From Rhea pennata (lineage: Eukaryota > Chordata > Aves > Rheiformes > Rheidae), in contig NC_084665.1 in NCBI RefSeq assembly GCF_028389875.1, positions 2,046,001 through 2,110,000 on the forward strand: 64,000 bases of DNA. The letters run 5' to 3'. The notes below the pieces were generated by a model, which was not told the DNA's origin, did not search any database, and saw only the letters and a program-made list of their open reading frames with translations. Positions 13,001 through 28,000 of the stretch are shown piece by piece; position 1 is the first letter of the stretch, and each line of letters starts with the position of its first letter. The translations under genes were made by a program, and so were the position numbers.

Positions 13001-16000
13001 GCAAGGCTTTTGTAACTTATGCAAGTATCCAGCTGCAAGGGAGCTCCTAGTGTCAGATGCTCATAGATTTGTAAATATTCTTGACACTGTCCTTCAAAAC
13101 CTCAGAGCAACTACTTCCCATCTTTGCTCACCTGGCTGTTGTGCTTAAACTCTGAAATCATCCCTGGGGTTTTTCTACCTCCTGAGTCATCTTTGAACTA
13201 GCTCAGGTCTAACACATTTTACAAAACCAGAAAGATTTCATATTGTAAAAAAGCATAAACCAATTTCTAGACTGTCTTAAAGACTGCACTATATTTATTG
13301 CAGTATGAGACTGTCATGTATAAGTTTGAGTTGACCTCACAGACTAGTTGTGTTCTGATTCTGTACATAATTTTAAAAGGTTGCATACTTGCTGGAAAGG
13401 GACCTTGCATTGTACTACTTGTATGGGAGAATCCATGCCAAGACTTGAACATTTGGAATAACATTATTAAAAAAAAAAAAAAAAAAACCCAACACATTAT
13501 TAAAGGGTTATCTGATTTAACAGTTTCTAAATCAGATTTGTAATTTGCTTTGCTCTTTGTTCATCTGAATACTGGAGTTGATGTAATCTGAGATATGTGT
13601 GTGTAAAATACATGCAGTGTGGTGAATAATAGGTTTAAACTTCTGTGCGGGACACTGGTTTTGAAGAATGTTGTCATGATTGAACCAAATTTAGGCAAAT
13701 CTTTATCTTTCCATTATTTAAAATACTTTTTTAGACAGCAATTTGAGCAGTTCTGAGAACTGGAATTTTCCCCCAAACTGACAAGTGTGGCTAACAACTT
13801 GAAGGTCTTTGTGCGTGTTAGTAGCTCTGTGGTTATGGCATGCTTGCTTTCTTAAAATTGACATGTGAATAAAATGATCAGGAATACAGGTGGTATGAAT
13901 GCTGATGCTGCCTATGGCCAAGACAGCTGTATTCTCCCTGCTTTTTTTTCTTTTGTAGGACCCTATGGTCCATGTTTGTTTTACACCTTTATTAGCTATT
14001 ACTTCGGGTTTTCAACTAGAGTGTTTTTTTTGTTTTTGTTTTTGTTTTGTTTTTGTTTTTTGTTTTTTTTTTTTTTTGTTTTTACCTGTTTTCCAGACTT
14101 AAGGAGTTGACCAAATTTTGTTAGGAAACTGAGCAATACATTTTTCATGACAAATATTTCAAATATTAAATTTTTCTGTTCCAGACTGCTGAAGTATATT
14201 TCATAGAATATTCTTTCTTGAAATGTGGTATAATATGGCACATCCTCTGCTTTTTTTTTTTTAACCGTTATATTGTGTTAGAACTGAGATATTCAAACTC
14301 TCATCTGCTGAAGATGAGCAGGTAGTTGTTTTTTCCCCTGCCCATCACTAGATAGACAACAGGGGAGCTGTGTGAAGTAAGGCATAAATGATGCCTACGG
14401 TTGTTCTTTAGACTCCAACCTTTCATGCCAGAGGTGGATGTTAAAGATCCCTGTTTGAAAGGAAACTAATGCATTATCAGCATACACTGGATTCCTGAGT
14501 CTTCAGATGATTCTGATGGTAATCATAACATGCCTGAACAGCAGTAGAGTATAGAAAGCAAGGTTTTTAAAATAATTATTTAATTTGCTTGCTTTTCACT
14601 TTGGGGAGCACAAAAACTATCACCCTTCTGCTTGAGAAAGATGTAGAGGGCAGAACTTACTGTGAGAAGAGACTCCCGTCAAGTGAAGGCTTTGCCAAGG
14701 GTAGATTAAATGAGATTGGTCAGGCAAGAAGTGGACAGTTTATTTTCTTTATGATGCTTGGAAGCATTAAAGAACAAAGTGAAAACATCAATTTTGGTAG
14801 TAGATTTCTGACGAGAAGGATGAGATTGTGGACTTGGGGACAGTACATTGTTTTGAAAAATCCTTGCACCAACAGGCACAGATCTGAAAATCTACCTTGT
14901 TTCTAAAAATTATTTGGAAGACATATTTGTCAAGATGGTAGCTTTGGAATTTCATTTGGATTTTCTATTATGCTGTTCATCAGGTTTTATTCTCTTGTAT
15001 TGAGTGTCAGCTTTCATTTAGATCAGTAGAAAGTGAAGTCAAAATGGGAATTTAGGTAGCAAGTGATTGACTGTTAAGAGCATGTTTTTTGTACTGTTTC
15101 CATTGTATCACAAACTTTTTCATTATATTTTAATTCTAAAATGTAAATGTGCATACACTTAATTATATCATCTAATTGTATTTATCATACAGGTTATGGG
15201 AAGCTGGTTGGAAACAACGCTATTATAAAAATAAATTTGATGTTGATGCATCTGATGAGAAATTCCGTCGTAAAGTTGTACAGTCGTATGTTGAAGGGCT
15301 TTGCTGGGTTCTCAGATACTATTACCAGGTACTTAAAAGTTCTTCTCTGAAACTTCAATTTTCTTTTGTCTGCTCCCTATCTCACTTCTGTAAATAATCA
15401 TATTTCATTACTCATTTTTGAAAAGTAGTGGATTTTTTGAGGATGTAAGGTACTATAAGTAGATGCCCATTCTGTCTGACACTCAAGATTTGAATACGGT
15501 TTTTACTGCTTTCACACAGTAACAGTGCTTGATATCAAGAACCGGTGCGTATTTTTTCTTTGAAATACATAGCCATGCAAGGTTGGTGCAATTAATTGCA
15601 AATGACTAAATGAGTAAATAAAAGGCAAAACCTATGATATGCTAGTAAGAATTTGAAAGAACCAGACCTGTCAGTCTCCTGCATAGATTATAATGGTGTT
15701 CTATAAAGTACGCTGTAATTTAAGTAATCTGTATCTGATTTAAATCTTCTGATAATTGAGATGTCAGATTGGCAAGCAATTAGTTAGACATGTTGGGGTT
15801 TGTTATAATGGTAGTTAATAACTATTTTTGTGCTCTGAGACCGAAGCAGGTTATAATTTGTGTGACCTGGGAGTAGAATCTACTTGAGCAGTTGAAGTTT
15901 AACTGCCTTAGGAGGGCTTGGCAGCTTGAACAGAGTGCCATATTGATAAAACTGCACCCAATGCAGCTCATAATGGGTGGCTGATATCTGTCCAGCTTGG

Positions 16001-19000
16001 AGCATAGGCAGTGCAAATACCTCACATGCCTGCAGAAACTACACAGTCTTAGAATTAGCAAGTTTATTTCAACTTTTACTCTTTTTTTTTTTTTTTTCTT
16101 CCTTGGACCACAAAAATATATTCCCTTCCTTTCTGCTGCATTAATTCAACTGAGTTGGGGCTTTGACCTGCCTATTATGGTGGATGAAAATGATAGAGCT
16201 TAAGGCTTGTGCAGGTCTACAGTTGCAGGGCACAAGCTGTCCCGGCTGGCTGATCTGCAGGAGAGCTGAGCTGAGCTCTGCACATCCCTGAGTAGCTCCT
16301 CTTGCAGAGGAAAAATGTCTCCTGGAGTTATAATGCAGCCAGCAGACGGTTACCTTTACATGTGCAAAGCCCTGTGATTCACACGCAGATTAGGCCCATT
16401 GAAAGCAAGCTGCTTTCCTGTTGATCATGGCAATGAGTACTCTAGAACTGTATGCACACCCATATGTCTCTAAAAGATATAAATAATATTCAGATTATTA
16501 TTCAGATAGGTGTCTGTTTGCTGGCAAACTGTCAGTGCAGCCTTCAGCATTGCCAGTGATGCAAAACCATTGCAAAAGGCAGTCTGGATTATAACAGAAA
16601 CTGGAGAATTTAAAGGAGGAAGTATATGGCAAAACTGAAATTAGATGCTCTTAAGAGAACACTTAAGAGGTGACTGAATATACTCATTTAAAGATTGCAA
16701 AATTAAGATCATTTTATTCAAGTAAGTTTGTGTTTCAAGGGGTGCACGTTTGTTGCTTTGTGATCAGTGTGCCACGATCTTGTGCAGATATAGTGGTGCT
16801 GGTTTATAACTGTTTAAACAGATTTTGCATTTGCATGTGTACTGTAGTGAGACTTGTGCCTTTAATTGTACAGGAGTGGGCAGACCAGCTTATACCCCGT
16901 TTTCAAACAGTATAGGCAAGTCCTTTTGTAATATTTGCTAATTTAGCTTGGTGTAAAACTGGTTTAGTTAGAGATGTATGTAGATGACTCCTTGTCCTAC
17001 TGAGTTTGTAGATGTTTCAGCTGACGTGACTGGTGCGCAGACAAGTGATAGATGATTACAGTTACAAAGAAAGTAAATCTGAGTTTGAGAGTAGCTTCAG
17101 ACTTCAGGCAGCACCATAGTGTTCTCAAGAAAATTAAGAAGCAGAAAGACTTGAGGAGAAGTGACTGTGGAATGTATTTCTGCTTTAGTAATGTTCTGAA
17201 GGAAAACTTCAATAAAGTATGCAAACATTTGGCATTGTTTTTGCTCTTTCAATTCCTATCCAGATTACTCCACAAGTCAGGTATCTCTGGAGCTTTTAAA
17301 AATTACAATGCAAACTTAGTGCAAGTGATGAAAGCCTTGCATGTGCTGCTTAGATGTGCTGTTCTCTGTATTTGCATAGCAGAACTATATGTGAGCAAGA
17401 TACTATAACCTGCTGTATTCAAGCAGTCTGTGCCAGTATGGAGCAGCAGTCAAATCACTTTCTGCCTATATGAAAATTAGAGTAAAATGCTAAAGGAAAT
17501 TTCAAAAGTAAGGTTTTTTTCCGTCTTTTTTTGTATTTTTTATTGCAACAGGAAATGTTTTCAATTACTACTGCTCATTGTACATAGAACTTATAAAAGA
17601 ATTAGTTATGTGCTTTTCTAGTCATTTAAAAAGCTGCTAATGTTCCACTAATGTGAACATCTGTTTAAAAAAAAAATAAAAAATCCAAAAAATACTGAAA
17701 CCATCTGAGGAATTGCATCTGATAATTATAGCCTCTATAGTTTTATACCAAAATAGTCACTAGAAGAGCATCATTGACATTTACTTATTCAGAACTGGAA
17801 GTCAAAATAGTAGACTTCTGTTTCAAGTGGTACTGCTAAGAAAAATAGCTGAGGATTGGAAAACTTAACTTAGACCTTTTAGAGCCACATTTCCTGTATA
17901 AAGTGCATTGTATTCCAATGTGTTTGAGTTGACTTTCACTTCTTTTTGAGGATTATTTTGCCTCTTTCAAGTGAATGCACTTAATATTTCCCAATATTAA
18001 ATGTAGAAGAATAAGAGGGAAAAGCAAAAGGTTACTTGAAGAGCAGATAGTGCTTTTTATTCAATAGAAAAATAACAATTTAAAAAGGAGTACTTTTCAG
18101 CCTGCAGAAAATACTGTTCATGTTTGTACACCATGTACAGTGTATCATTTCTGGTTCTCTGGTTCCTCAAATTCACAAGTTAGTAGTGGGATTTGGACTT
18201 GAAAGACAAAAGTGCAAATTGTGGGCTGCCAGAAAAAAAAGTTCTTCTATTCCTATTGAGACCTCTGTAGTGGCTTTCTGACTTGCACAATTTTACTCTG
18301 TTTATACAATTACGGAGAATTTAGAAATTCCTCCTCTGTGTTGCCTGTATGTATTTCCATGTTTTGAGATGTGCCAGCAGCTCTACAGAAACTGAAAATG
18401 TGTCCAGTTGCTATAAGCTCTTCAACTTAGCCCCAGGCATTGGTTAAACTTATGGAGAGACTGTGATTTCCTGCTTTTTGGCAGGTGCGTGCGCATGTGT
18501 GCGTGTTTTTTTTTTCAAGGGGGAGGAGAAAAGCATGAGGTGTATTACAGTGTCCTTGAAGTTAAGGTTAAGATTTTGCTCTAAGGTCTTTTGTATTGTT
18601 ATGGTGCTAGGTCCTGTCTCTTTGGCTGTCTCCCTTAGTGACTCAAACCTAGCACACAGCAAGAGTACTTTGGCATAGAAGTCTATCTGCTGTGCTGTGT
18701 GCTGCCGAGGAAATGCCCGAGGTCTCCATTCACTGTCCAGTGAACTCACTCGCTCTAATCTGGCTATGAAAAATTAAGTCCCAACCTGAAGTCCAGAGTA
18801 CCTTTAGAGGCAAGAGCTCTTTCTTTTCTAATCATGGGTACTTCTCATTCTCCTGGCTGATGCTGGGCAAAGTTTTGTCATCTTCAGTTACTGGGCTACT
18901 TGATTTTTTTTTTCTTTTCTTTTCTTTCACTTGTCCAATTTGTCTGATTTTTTTCTCTTATTTTGCTATCCTAGGGCTGTGCATCCTGGAACTGGTATTA

Positions 19001-22000
19001 CCCTTTTCACTATGCTCCATTTGCTTCTGACTTTGATGGCATTGCAGATATGCCCTCAGATTTTGAGAAGGGCTCAAAACCGGTAGGGTACCTTAATTTA
19101 TTTATTTATGTTTTAACAACTTATTAGACCTGTTTTACATCTGTTTCTTTACTCTCAACAGTTCAAGCCTCTTGAACAGCTTATGGGAGTATTTCCAGCT
19201 GCAAGCGGAAATTTTCTGCCACCAACCTGGAGGAAGCTCATGACAGATCCAGTAAGAATCCTTGTTTTATTTCTGCCTGTAAGGTTTTGTTATCTTGCAG
19301 TTGTATGTGAGCATGACTTAGTACTTCCTACTTTATATGGAAAAATAATGGAGAAGAGGAAGGAATGTTTTTGTAAATTGTAGAGATTCTTTAAAAGTGA
19401 TTTTTTTTCCACTTCAGGTATTTGGATGAGGAAAATTCTTTTCTGACTTTTTTACACTTAGTAAAACATTTTACTTTCTTCTAGAAACTCTACAACACTT
19501 ACTTGGACAGCAGAGATTCTAACCCAGTCATCCTAAGTTCTTCTATCCTCCTTAATTTCTTCTTTTGATACTCTGAGTAGTAGGAGTGCCCTAGCATGCT
19601 TCCTGTTTAAATAGTATTTAATGAAAGATGCTTTTATTAATCAAACTTCTTTGCACACTCATTAATAGAGAGAGAGAGCTTTAAAAAACCCTATGTACAG
19701 TACTATGTAGCATTCTGAATCAATTTCATAATTGGCTTTAATGATTTTTTTTAAAATTTTCTCAAATACAGGAATCAAGCATAATTGACTTCTACCCTGA
19801 AGACTTTGCTATTGATTTAAATGGGAAGAAATATGCTTGGCAAGGTGAAATTCCAACCTTCTTCTTTTGAATTATAATATATGACCTTAGTCTTAAGGAT
19901 CTGTGTGAAAACAGGAAGAAAATGGAAAATGATCTCAGTGAGATAATGTCTAAAAATGTTTATGATTGTATTTGCTTCTGTTGCTTTGCCACAGGCATGT
20001 TTTTCAAAATAAATTTGTATGAAGAACAAATTATGATTCAGTAACTGACTTAAGATCAGCAACGATTAGTAGTAATTTCAGCAGTCATTCTAGATTTGTT
20101 AATTTATCCTGAACTAGATTAATCATTTTTCTATTTTTATGAGCCTAAGTATGCAATTGTCCTTTGTCGTCTTTGCATTTAATTAATGGATCTTACTTTA
20201 TTCAATCAGTGGCTCATTATCCTTGTGAAAAATGTTGTGGGAAATATGCAGATATTTGGATGCATACAAAGAATGAAAAAACAGAGTATTCAGTGCAGCC
20301 TCTTCTTAGAGAGTATTAATTTTAATGATCTGTCAAACTTTAAAGCTCATTCAACTGGTGGAGAAGTGTAACATTTCCAGTACGTACACGTACATATGTA
20401 TATAATTATTCTTCCACCTCTTCTTAGCCTGTGTAAGTATTTTACAATAACTAGTTTGTTCTACCTTTATTACTGACTCTTAAAGCTACTGGCAATGTTT
20501 TTCTGTAAGATATGGTGATTCCTAATAAAATTGGAGAAAACTTCTGTACTACTGCCAAAGAATGAGAAGAGAAAAATAGAAAAGTGAGAATAGTAGCCTC
20601 TAATTTATACACAGAGGGGCAGAGAGATATGGCCCCAAATATATGCCAGGAGAGCCATTCTTCATGCTTCCTCTGTATGTTGCTCTAGGGATTAGGGGGC
20701 TTCTGGGTAGCTTGAGAGAGTTGCAGGTTGAGTATCTGGAGGTACAGACATACAAACTGACTGTTTATACAGAGAAGGACAGTTCTAGTGTGGAAGACTG
20801 AAATTCAGTGAGTATCTGGAGGTGCAGACATACAAACTGACTGTTTATACAGAGAAGGACAGTTCTAGTGTGGAAGACTGAAATTCAGATCCAAATGACC
20901 TATACTTAAGTGGCTGGCGTGTGTATGTAGAGCACAGTAGGAACTTGTGCTCTCTAAGGAAATTTTCTACTATAATAATTTCCTACTTGGAAGTAGGAAA
21001 TTACTGTCATTTGTATAATGATGGTTGTTATGACATATGGTGGCACTATGTAAGAGTAATAGTGTGGAAGACCCAGATAGGATGCTGAAGGACAAAAATA
21101 TCAAAGTTCAACCTGACAAAAAGGTGAAAGTTTGAACAGGGGTAATCCAAAAAGTGGACACCTGGAAGGGAGAGGAAATGACACAAGATTTCTTTGTAGT
21201 GTAAGAAATCTTGGGAGCAGGTAAATTGTTCGTTGCTACAGGAGAGAAGAATAAGATGTGGAGAGAACTGTACTTAACACAAGTGAATATTGGAGATAGG
21301 CAAGCCCTAGAACAGAACAGTTGCCCTCAAAACACTGGTCGCAGGAAGGCGGTATGTGGGTCAGGACAGCTAATAGGTCAGAGAAGGTGAAATACAAACT
21401 CAAGTTATTAGCTGTACTGGTAAGGCTGTTTTTAGGGAATGGAACCTAGCTGGAGAGGTTTCAGAAAGGAAATACTGATGGGTTGTTTTAAAGCCCCGAG
21501 AATATCCCCCGCTGAAGGAAAAAGACTTTAATAGTCTGGGAAATGGGGAGTCAGGGATGTGGGTGTTCACATAGAAGAAAACGTGTTCATTCTTGAAGGC
21601 ATATTGATCTGATGAAAGTGAAAACCTGATGAGAAACTACAAAAAAGTAAAATAGTGATCAATTATGTAATACAAAAGTATGAAAATATCTAATATTAGA
21701 AATTTTTTATGCTTAGTTATATTCTGAGTATATCAGTTTTAATTATTCTATGCTACAGAGTTGTCAGAAATACTTGTAGATGGCTTATCTGATTATCCTG
21801 TATATTGTGCTCATTTATTTCCCTTTTGTAATTTTTTACATCTAGTGCAGTGTATTCACAGAAGGTTAGGGACAGTAGGCAAAATAGTATTTTATACTAC
21901 TGTAAAATGAAATGTTTGTTCTGGAGTTCTGCCAGACAGGTAGCAGTCCTAAAGATTACATATATCGTCCCTTTTTAATATTGATTTTTATTTAAAGAAC

Positions 22001-25000
22001 ATGTAAATTAGCAGGCAATTTTTAAAATTTAGTTGGATGGGTAGCATTGCTGCAGTAGAAAGATATTTGATTTAATTTAGGCTTACAATTTTTAATGCTG
22101 TTCAGAAAGGTATTTTTTAGTGTTCAGTTTGCCTCTGTTTTGAAAAAGCCACAGTTAAGCATGCTAATATCTTACTCCTAATAGTGTTCGAAAAATCAAA
22201 GAATAGGTCTAAATATTATGGGACATGTTAATAACAGACATTCCTCTGTAACTTGGAAGTTCCTCTTTTTAAACCTCTGTTTTATCCATCTGCTATAATT
22301 CTAGCAATTTGTCATAGTCCTTTTGCCTGAATATCAAGTTAACAGTCTAAAACAGTAATGTTTTAAGTGGCTTCAAGCATTCTGTAATTTTACTTTTATA
22401 GTCTTTATTTTACAATTTAGCATTAAATGAATCATTATAAACTTCTTGATATTTAAGAGGCAATTGCAAGACAAGAATTATTTTCCAAGCTGAAAGTACT
22501 GACTATCTTCGTTTAGAAGAAGATACCTGTGCTTTTAAGGAAATGTTTGAAGATCTTCCTTTTAAAGATGAACTTATGTTTCTGAAAGCTCGTTATTGAT
22601 CCTCGTTGTGTTTGCCTGGGTTGTGAACACTTTCCTGGATTTGGCACTATTCCAGCAGCATGTTGTGAGGGTGAACATAAATCATTTATCTTCTGAGGTA
22701 GGCTTAGCACTGTTCTACTCACAAGAAGTTATGTTCCAGCTGAAATTTGAACACGGCTGAGGTTTGGTGCTGTATTTAATAAAGCAGGTGTCAGTCTGCA
22801 TGGTAATTGTTTCTCATACTTCATAAGAAAGTTCAGTGCAGCTTTTCCCATTTGGTATGCTTGGGAATAGCAGAAGCTCTGCTCCTGGTTATTTTAGATA
22901 GGCTGAATGATACTTGGATTCAACTAAACTTCTGACATATTTAACACTACTTGTGGTTTGTTCCTGACCTTCTTTGTTAGGAGAGACTACAAGTTTGTGG
23001 TTTAATTACATGGAAAGATTAGTGAGCACTCATTGAAAGAGTGAGCAGACACAAATGTCGTTAAGTGCTTAGCAAGGAATTTTGATACTGAGAGGAGCCT
23101 CCATGTGTAAAATATAATAATTTACAACGTAATAGCTAATATGAATAGTTCCTAATGGTAGTGTCCATATCAACTTGTCACTGAATGTGGATGGAGTGGT
23201 TTCTTCCATTGTTGTTTTTTAATAGATCTGAATGAAGTAGAATTGAGTCCTATCAAAGCAGTATCTTTAGAAATGAGAAGAGTAATGAGTATCTTCCTGA
23301 GCTCAGCTTGTTCCTAAAAGCAGCCATGGATAGCAATTACTGTTTCTGAGTGTCTATCCAGAGTTATGAAGAGGGATAAAGTAGGTGAGGGAGGAGGAAG
23401 AGGGATGGGAGCTCCAAAATAAATGACCCCCTCTGGTCTGCAAGCAGATAACCTTTGAAAATGTCATCTTTTTCCATGGATGGTTTAAAGGTTGTTTCTT
23501 GGGTAAAAGAATTTATTGGAGTTTTTCACACTGGTATCTGGTATATACTTCCAGGCCTGCCGCATTGTGAGCTTAGGACTAGGTCACTGCCACATGCTGT
23601 ATGTTGGGGCTACTGTTTAAGTTTCAGCACTCAAATGCAAGTTGCTTGGCTTTGGAGACCTGGGCTGACTTGGTACTCTGGCATAATATCTGTATTAAAT
23701 TGAGATGTCTGGGCTATTTCAAGGGTGTAACTTTTGCAGGTCCAGCTTGGTTTTGAGAACTTTTGTCATTGGGTTTAGCTTTGGCTACCAATATTTGAGG
23801 ACACTGTGGCTACTTATATGATGTAATACTCTGCATCTACCATTTTGCCAACTATTGCTGGTTGAAACTATCCAGAAAAAAATCTTTTTTTTCCCACAAA
23901 TACTCACACAATTCTTCTTTTTCTTCTTCTCTCTTCTCCCAAACAGAGCAAGAGTGCTTTAGCTCTCTTACCTACCCTGCAACCCACAACATTAAAATAA
24001 TAATAATTGTTTTTGGGGGACCACATGCAGGGTTTAGCTTTGAATTGTATGTGTAGCAAAGGTTACTTGTGATAGGATAATTCTGTGAGTTAAGTGATTT
24101 CTGTGACCTTTTGAATTTCTTCACTAGAAGAGGAGTTTGATGGAATGCTTTTTTGTTTAGGCTATAAAAGGGATGTTATTGCTGGATGTTTTGTCTTGGG
24201 GATATTTTGGGGTGGGGGTGTATTTTTTGGTGGATGATTTTGTCTGAGAGGTAATCAACTCAAAGCACAACATGTAATGACAAGTGTGAAAAGTAATGGT
24301 TTGGTTTTGATAGGTGTTGCCTTGTTGCCATTTGTTGATGAGCGACGTCTTAGAGCTGCCCTGGAAGAAGTCTATCCTGACCTCACTCCTGAAGAGAGTA
24401 AGAATTGTGATATATCATAGTGATTGTATATTCACTAAGACTCGTTATTACTGCTGTGTTTCATGTAGCATTAAACTGTAGATGAACAAAGTACAATAGA
24501 TATTTGCTTGATTTGATTATGCTAAGTTGCTTCCTCTTCTCGATGGATAGTGCTGGTAATTGGAATGGGTTTGTTTTTGTAACTTTAACTTGTATTTATT
24601 TTCGTGAGGTGAATCTGCATAGGACTTGATTTAGCTGCAGTCTAGTTTTTGTATGAAGTACTTCCACTAGTATATGCTGCCAAAGTAATTTTTAGATGCA
24701 TATGTTGCAATCAGAAGAGTGAATTCAATTTCTGAGGTAAGAGTTGATGGCAAAACTTGATAGGCATATAGCCTAGTCTCTGGCCAGCAGGGAGAGAATA
24801 ACAGGTTATGATACAGGAAACTTTCTGTTAAGCTTGTATAGGCAAGTTTATGTGTTACTTTCTACTTTGTATGAAGTGATGGGTTGGTACTTGTAGGTGA
24901 AGCTATCTTCAGAGTCTTTTTCAACCTAACTGGGTCTTCAGCTTGTAAAAAGGATTGAAGAGGAAAAGAGGAGCCAGTCAAAAATTGCAACTACTGGTCC

Positions 25001-28000
25001 AGCTTTGCAACTTGAATTTCCACCTGGGACCATCTAATTGAACAGAACACAGTGGGCTGTAGGCCCAGTGGGAGGAGGAGGAGGAGTGAGGTGAAAGCAG
25101 GTTTAAAGTACATAGGACAAGATTACAATGCCACAAGACAGGAGGAAATGCAGAGTAACTTTAAGAAGTTGTCAGGAAGGGAATGAGAAATTATTATCTT
25201 ATATCCTTTTTCTTCTCAAATAACGTTTTTTACTTGGTCTTGCCAAGATTTTAAATGTAGGGATTTTATCCTGACCTGGCTGAGTAATTTTTCCTGGGAA
25301 GGAATGGACTTTCTCTGATCTCCAGGTCATCTTTGTGTGAGCCCTTTTTTTTTTTATCTTGTTCACCCTGTTTATCATGTTGGCCTATGTTCACATCCTG
25401 CATAGGGTTATCTACCACCATAGCACTCGAATACATCTCGAGTCTCTCATCTTTGGAAGGGGAGCAGAGAATCAGGAAAAAAATTGCAGGGAAGGTATCT
25501 GGTTTCTGCTTTATTAAGTTAGCTATGTTTTCACTACCAGTTCTGACTTGCACAGAAGACCAGAGGTGGTTGTTTGGGATTTGTCAGGTTTGGTTCTCTA
25601 TGAACTAGATGCTTCTAGTTGAGTCTTTTAGGTAAATTTTGAGAAAAAAATTACCATATCTACCCATGTGTTCTGGACTTCTGGGCAGGTGAAAGGAAGA
25701 AACATAATCCCATGGTTTTACTTAGAACTGTAGAATGAAAGATTTTGCTACTCCTTGGGAAAAAATTTCTGAAGTTAGTCAACCACCAAAACTGGCAGCT
25801 TCCAAACGTTCACTTGCTTTATGTGGATATGCCTCAGTTTTTTTGATCTGCTGGATGTAAGGAGGGGGATCTGGGTCCTACACTCCAAATCCTAATGGTT
25901 TGTGAAAAAGCAACCCAAGAAGATGGTTTGGAGAAGCTGGTTTGCTCTCTCCCTCCAGATCTCTCCTACTTCATACTTGGTGCATACTGACTGCTAGGTA
26001 GACAGCCTAATCTTATTTTGCAGCTTTACAAAACCTCTTCTGTAAGCATATAGAACAGAATGAATGAAGGCCTCTTTTTCTTCATGTTCATGATGTACAA
26101 AAAATAAATTAATTTGAATAAACAATGGTAATAGCTTCCCAAAGAGACTTTTTCCTCCAGAAAACACATCACTTTGTAGCAAGAGCAAGTCAAGCGCCAA
26201 GACGTTGCTCACTGTAGTTTCTTCTAAATCAAACCAAAACTTTCCTCTGGAGGGAAACTGATGGAGTACATGACAGAACAGTCTTGATCTGCTGTATTTT
26301 TTCATTCTTCTTTATTCTGAACTCTTACCTCATTCTTTTCGTCTTTTCTAGATAGAAGAAATAGCCTTGGCGGTGATGTTCTCTTTGTTGGGAAGCATCA
26401 TCCACTTTGTGATTTTATTGTGGAACAGTACAAGTCCAAAAATGAAGAGGTAGGTTATATATATACATTTTTTTCTTAAGGGATTGTGTAGCTGGTGAAG
26501 GTAGTGGTCTGGTAATGCACTTAAGCTCAAAATCTATTTTTTCCACAGCCAGTGGATATACCACCTGAACTGTGCCATGGAATCCAGGGAAAACTTACGC
26601 TGAATGAAAATGCAGTTCTTCCAGATCAGTGAGTATGGCTTTCAGTATGGCTGAAGGATGCTTTGTTCAGTTATGTCCACATCTGAACAAAGATTTCTGT
26701 GTGCCCAAGTGAGGAACCTAAAACTCCTGACAAGGCAGTGCATTTAATTCTGAAGCTAAACATGTTTTCCACTAGGATTCAAAGTAGGTGGTGCATACTA
26801 TTGTTAGTAAAGTTCAACGAGGGCAAAGGGCTTCAGTCCTATTGTCTTACTATTTCAGAAATAGATTTAAAAAATTTTTTTTTTTTAATTTTTTTATCAT
26901 TTTTGTCTGTGAAAGACTGTTTAGGTATTTGGTAATGTTTGATAAACTTCAGTAAGTAAACAGTGACTATATACAAAAGGTTGTAGTAATCAGTGGCTGC
27001 TTTTAGTAGTATCTTGTTGTTTTGATATCTGCATTAAACATATAATCTGGTTTTGTTGACAGATACTATATCTGAAGTCACACTTACTAATGTTTGTTTC
27101 TCTAGCATTGTCATGGCTTGTAAAGAATATGAGCAAGTCAGAGCTGTTCCTGGAGGGAATAGTAGTGCAGGAAAAATAAGTTTCTGAAAGTTTGAACAGA
27201 AAGCTCTGGAGACGTAAAGCCTGGACAAGCCTCTTACTTGCTGAATTTTTGTTTATCCTTGTGCTTCTGTGAGTGAGTCTGTTGCTGTACCTATGAGCTA
27301 TTGGCAAATTATTGACTGCATTACCTATCTTAGAGAGGGCATGAGAAATGGGATATATTTTTACCTGGAGAAAAATTGTTTGCTAGGAATTCTCTGAAGG
27401 TGAATAAGCTTTTATGTTGCCACTTCAGCGTATGACTTGTTTGGCAGAATGATTCGGATCAAATTCAACCTTCTCTGTGCATGGGTACCTGCCAGTTGTG
27501 TGCAGTAGCATGAATAAAGGAATGTTGCTTCTAATTGATAAGAGTAGCCTTCTCTAACATATTGTTTGTACGCTTGAACTGAAGGGGTATAGTTTCTTGG
27601 AGAGGAAAGGGATAAGAAATGATTGCATGTCAGCCTGTTAAGCCTCATTCAAAAAGGAAGCTCTTAAGCACCATATAAACTCCTCTGCTAAATAAGTTTT
27701 TTCTCTGAAGCCTTTTTTTTCCCTAAGAACGCAGATTTGTATGTCTCCATGCTGTCTGAGTGTTTGTCTCTGGTCATCTTCTGCCCTTTTTGAATCTGCT
27801 TACTTGTTTTAATCGCATCTCAGCAGTACAGAGAGGTTTCTGAGGTAGAAAATAGTTAAAAGTTTTGTGAACAGGTAGTTGGGTAATGGAAAGTGTGTGA
27901 ACTCCTCTGTTAGATACTACAAAATCCACATGGAAGAACACATGCAAGAGTAAAATTAGTAAGGAATAAGGATTCAGTAATTCCATTGCTTATAGAACTA

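Larger units (their letters stand above)
19845..24313 (+). other. XRN2 intron, ~4.5 kb, with duplication, hairpins and a coding remnant
   Basis: The most eventful intron: an 80-bp tandem duplication at 20731-20888, two perfect hairpins at 20976-21003 and 21185-21212, a purine-rich block to about 21650, and an apparent decayed coding remnant at 22462-22696. The last 1.5 kb look ordinary. Confidence 0.8.

Noticed and set aside
20731..20888. CRISPR-like or satellite array
   Set aside because: Only two adjoining copies without spacers; a simple duplication in a vertebrate intron.
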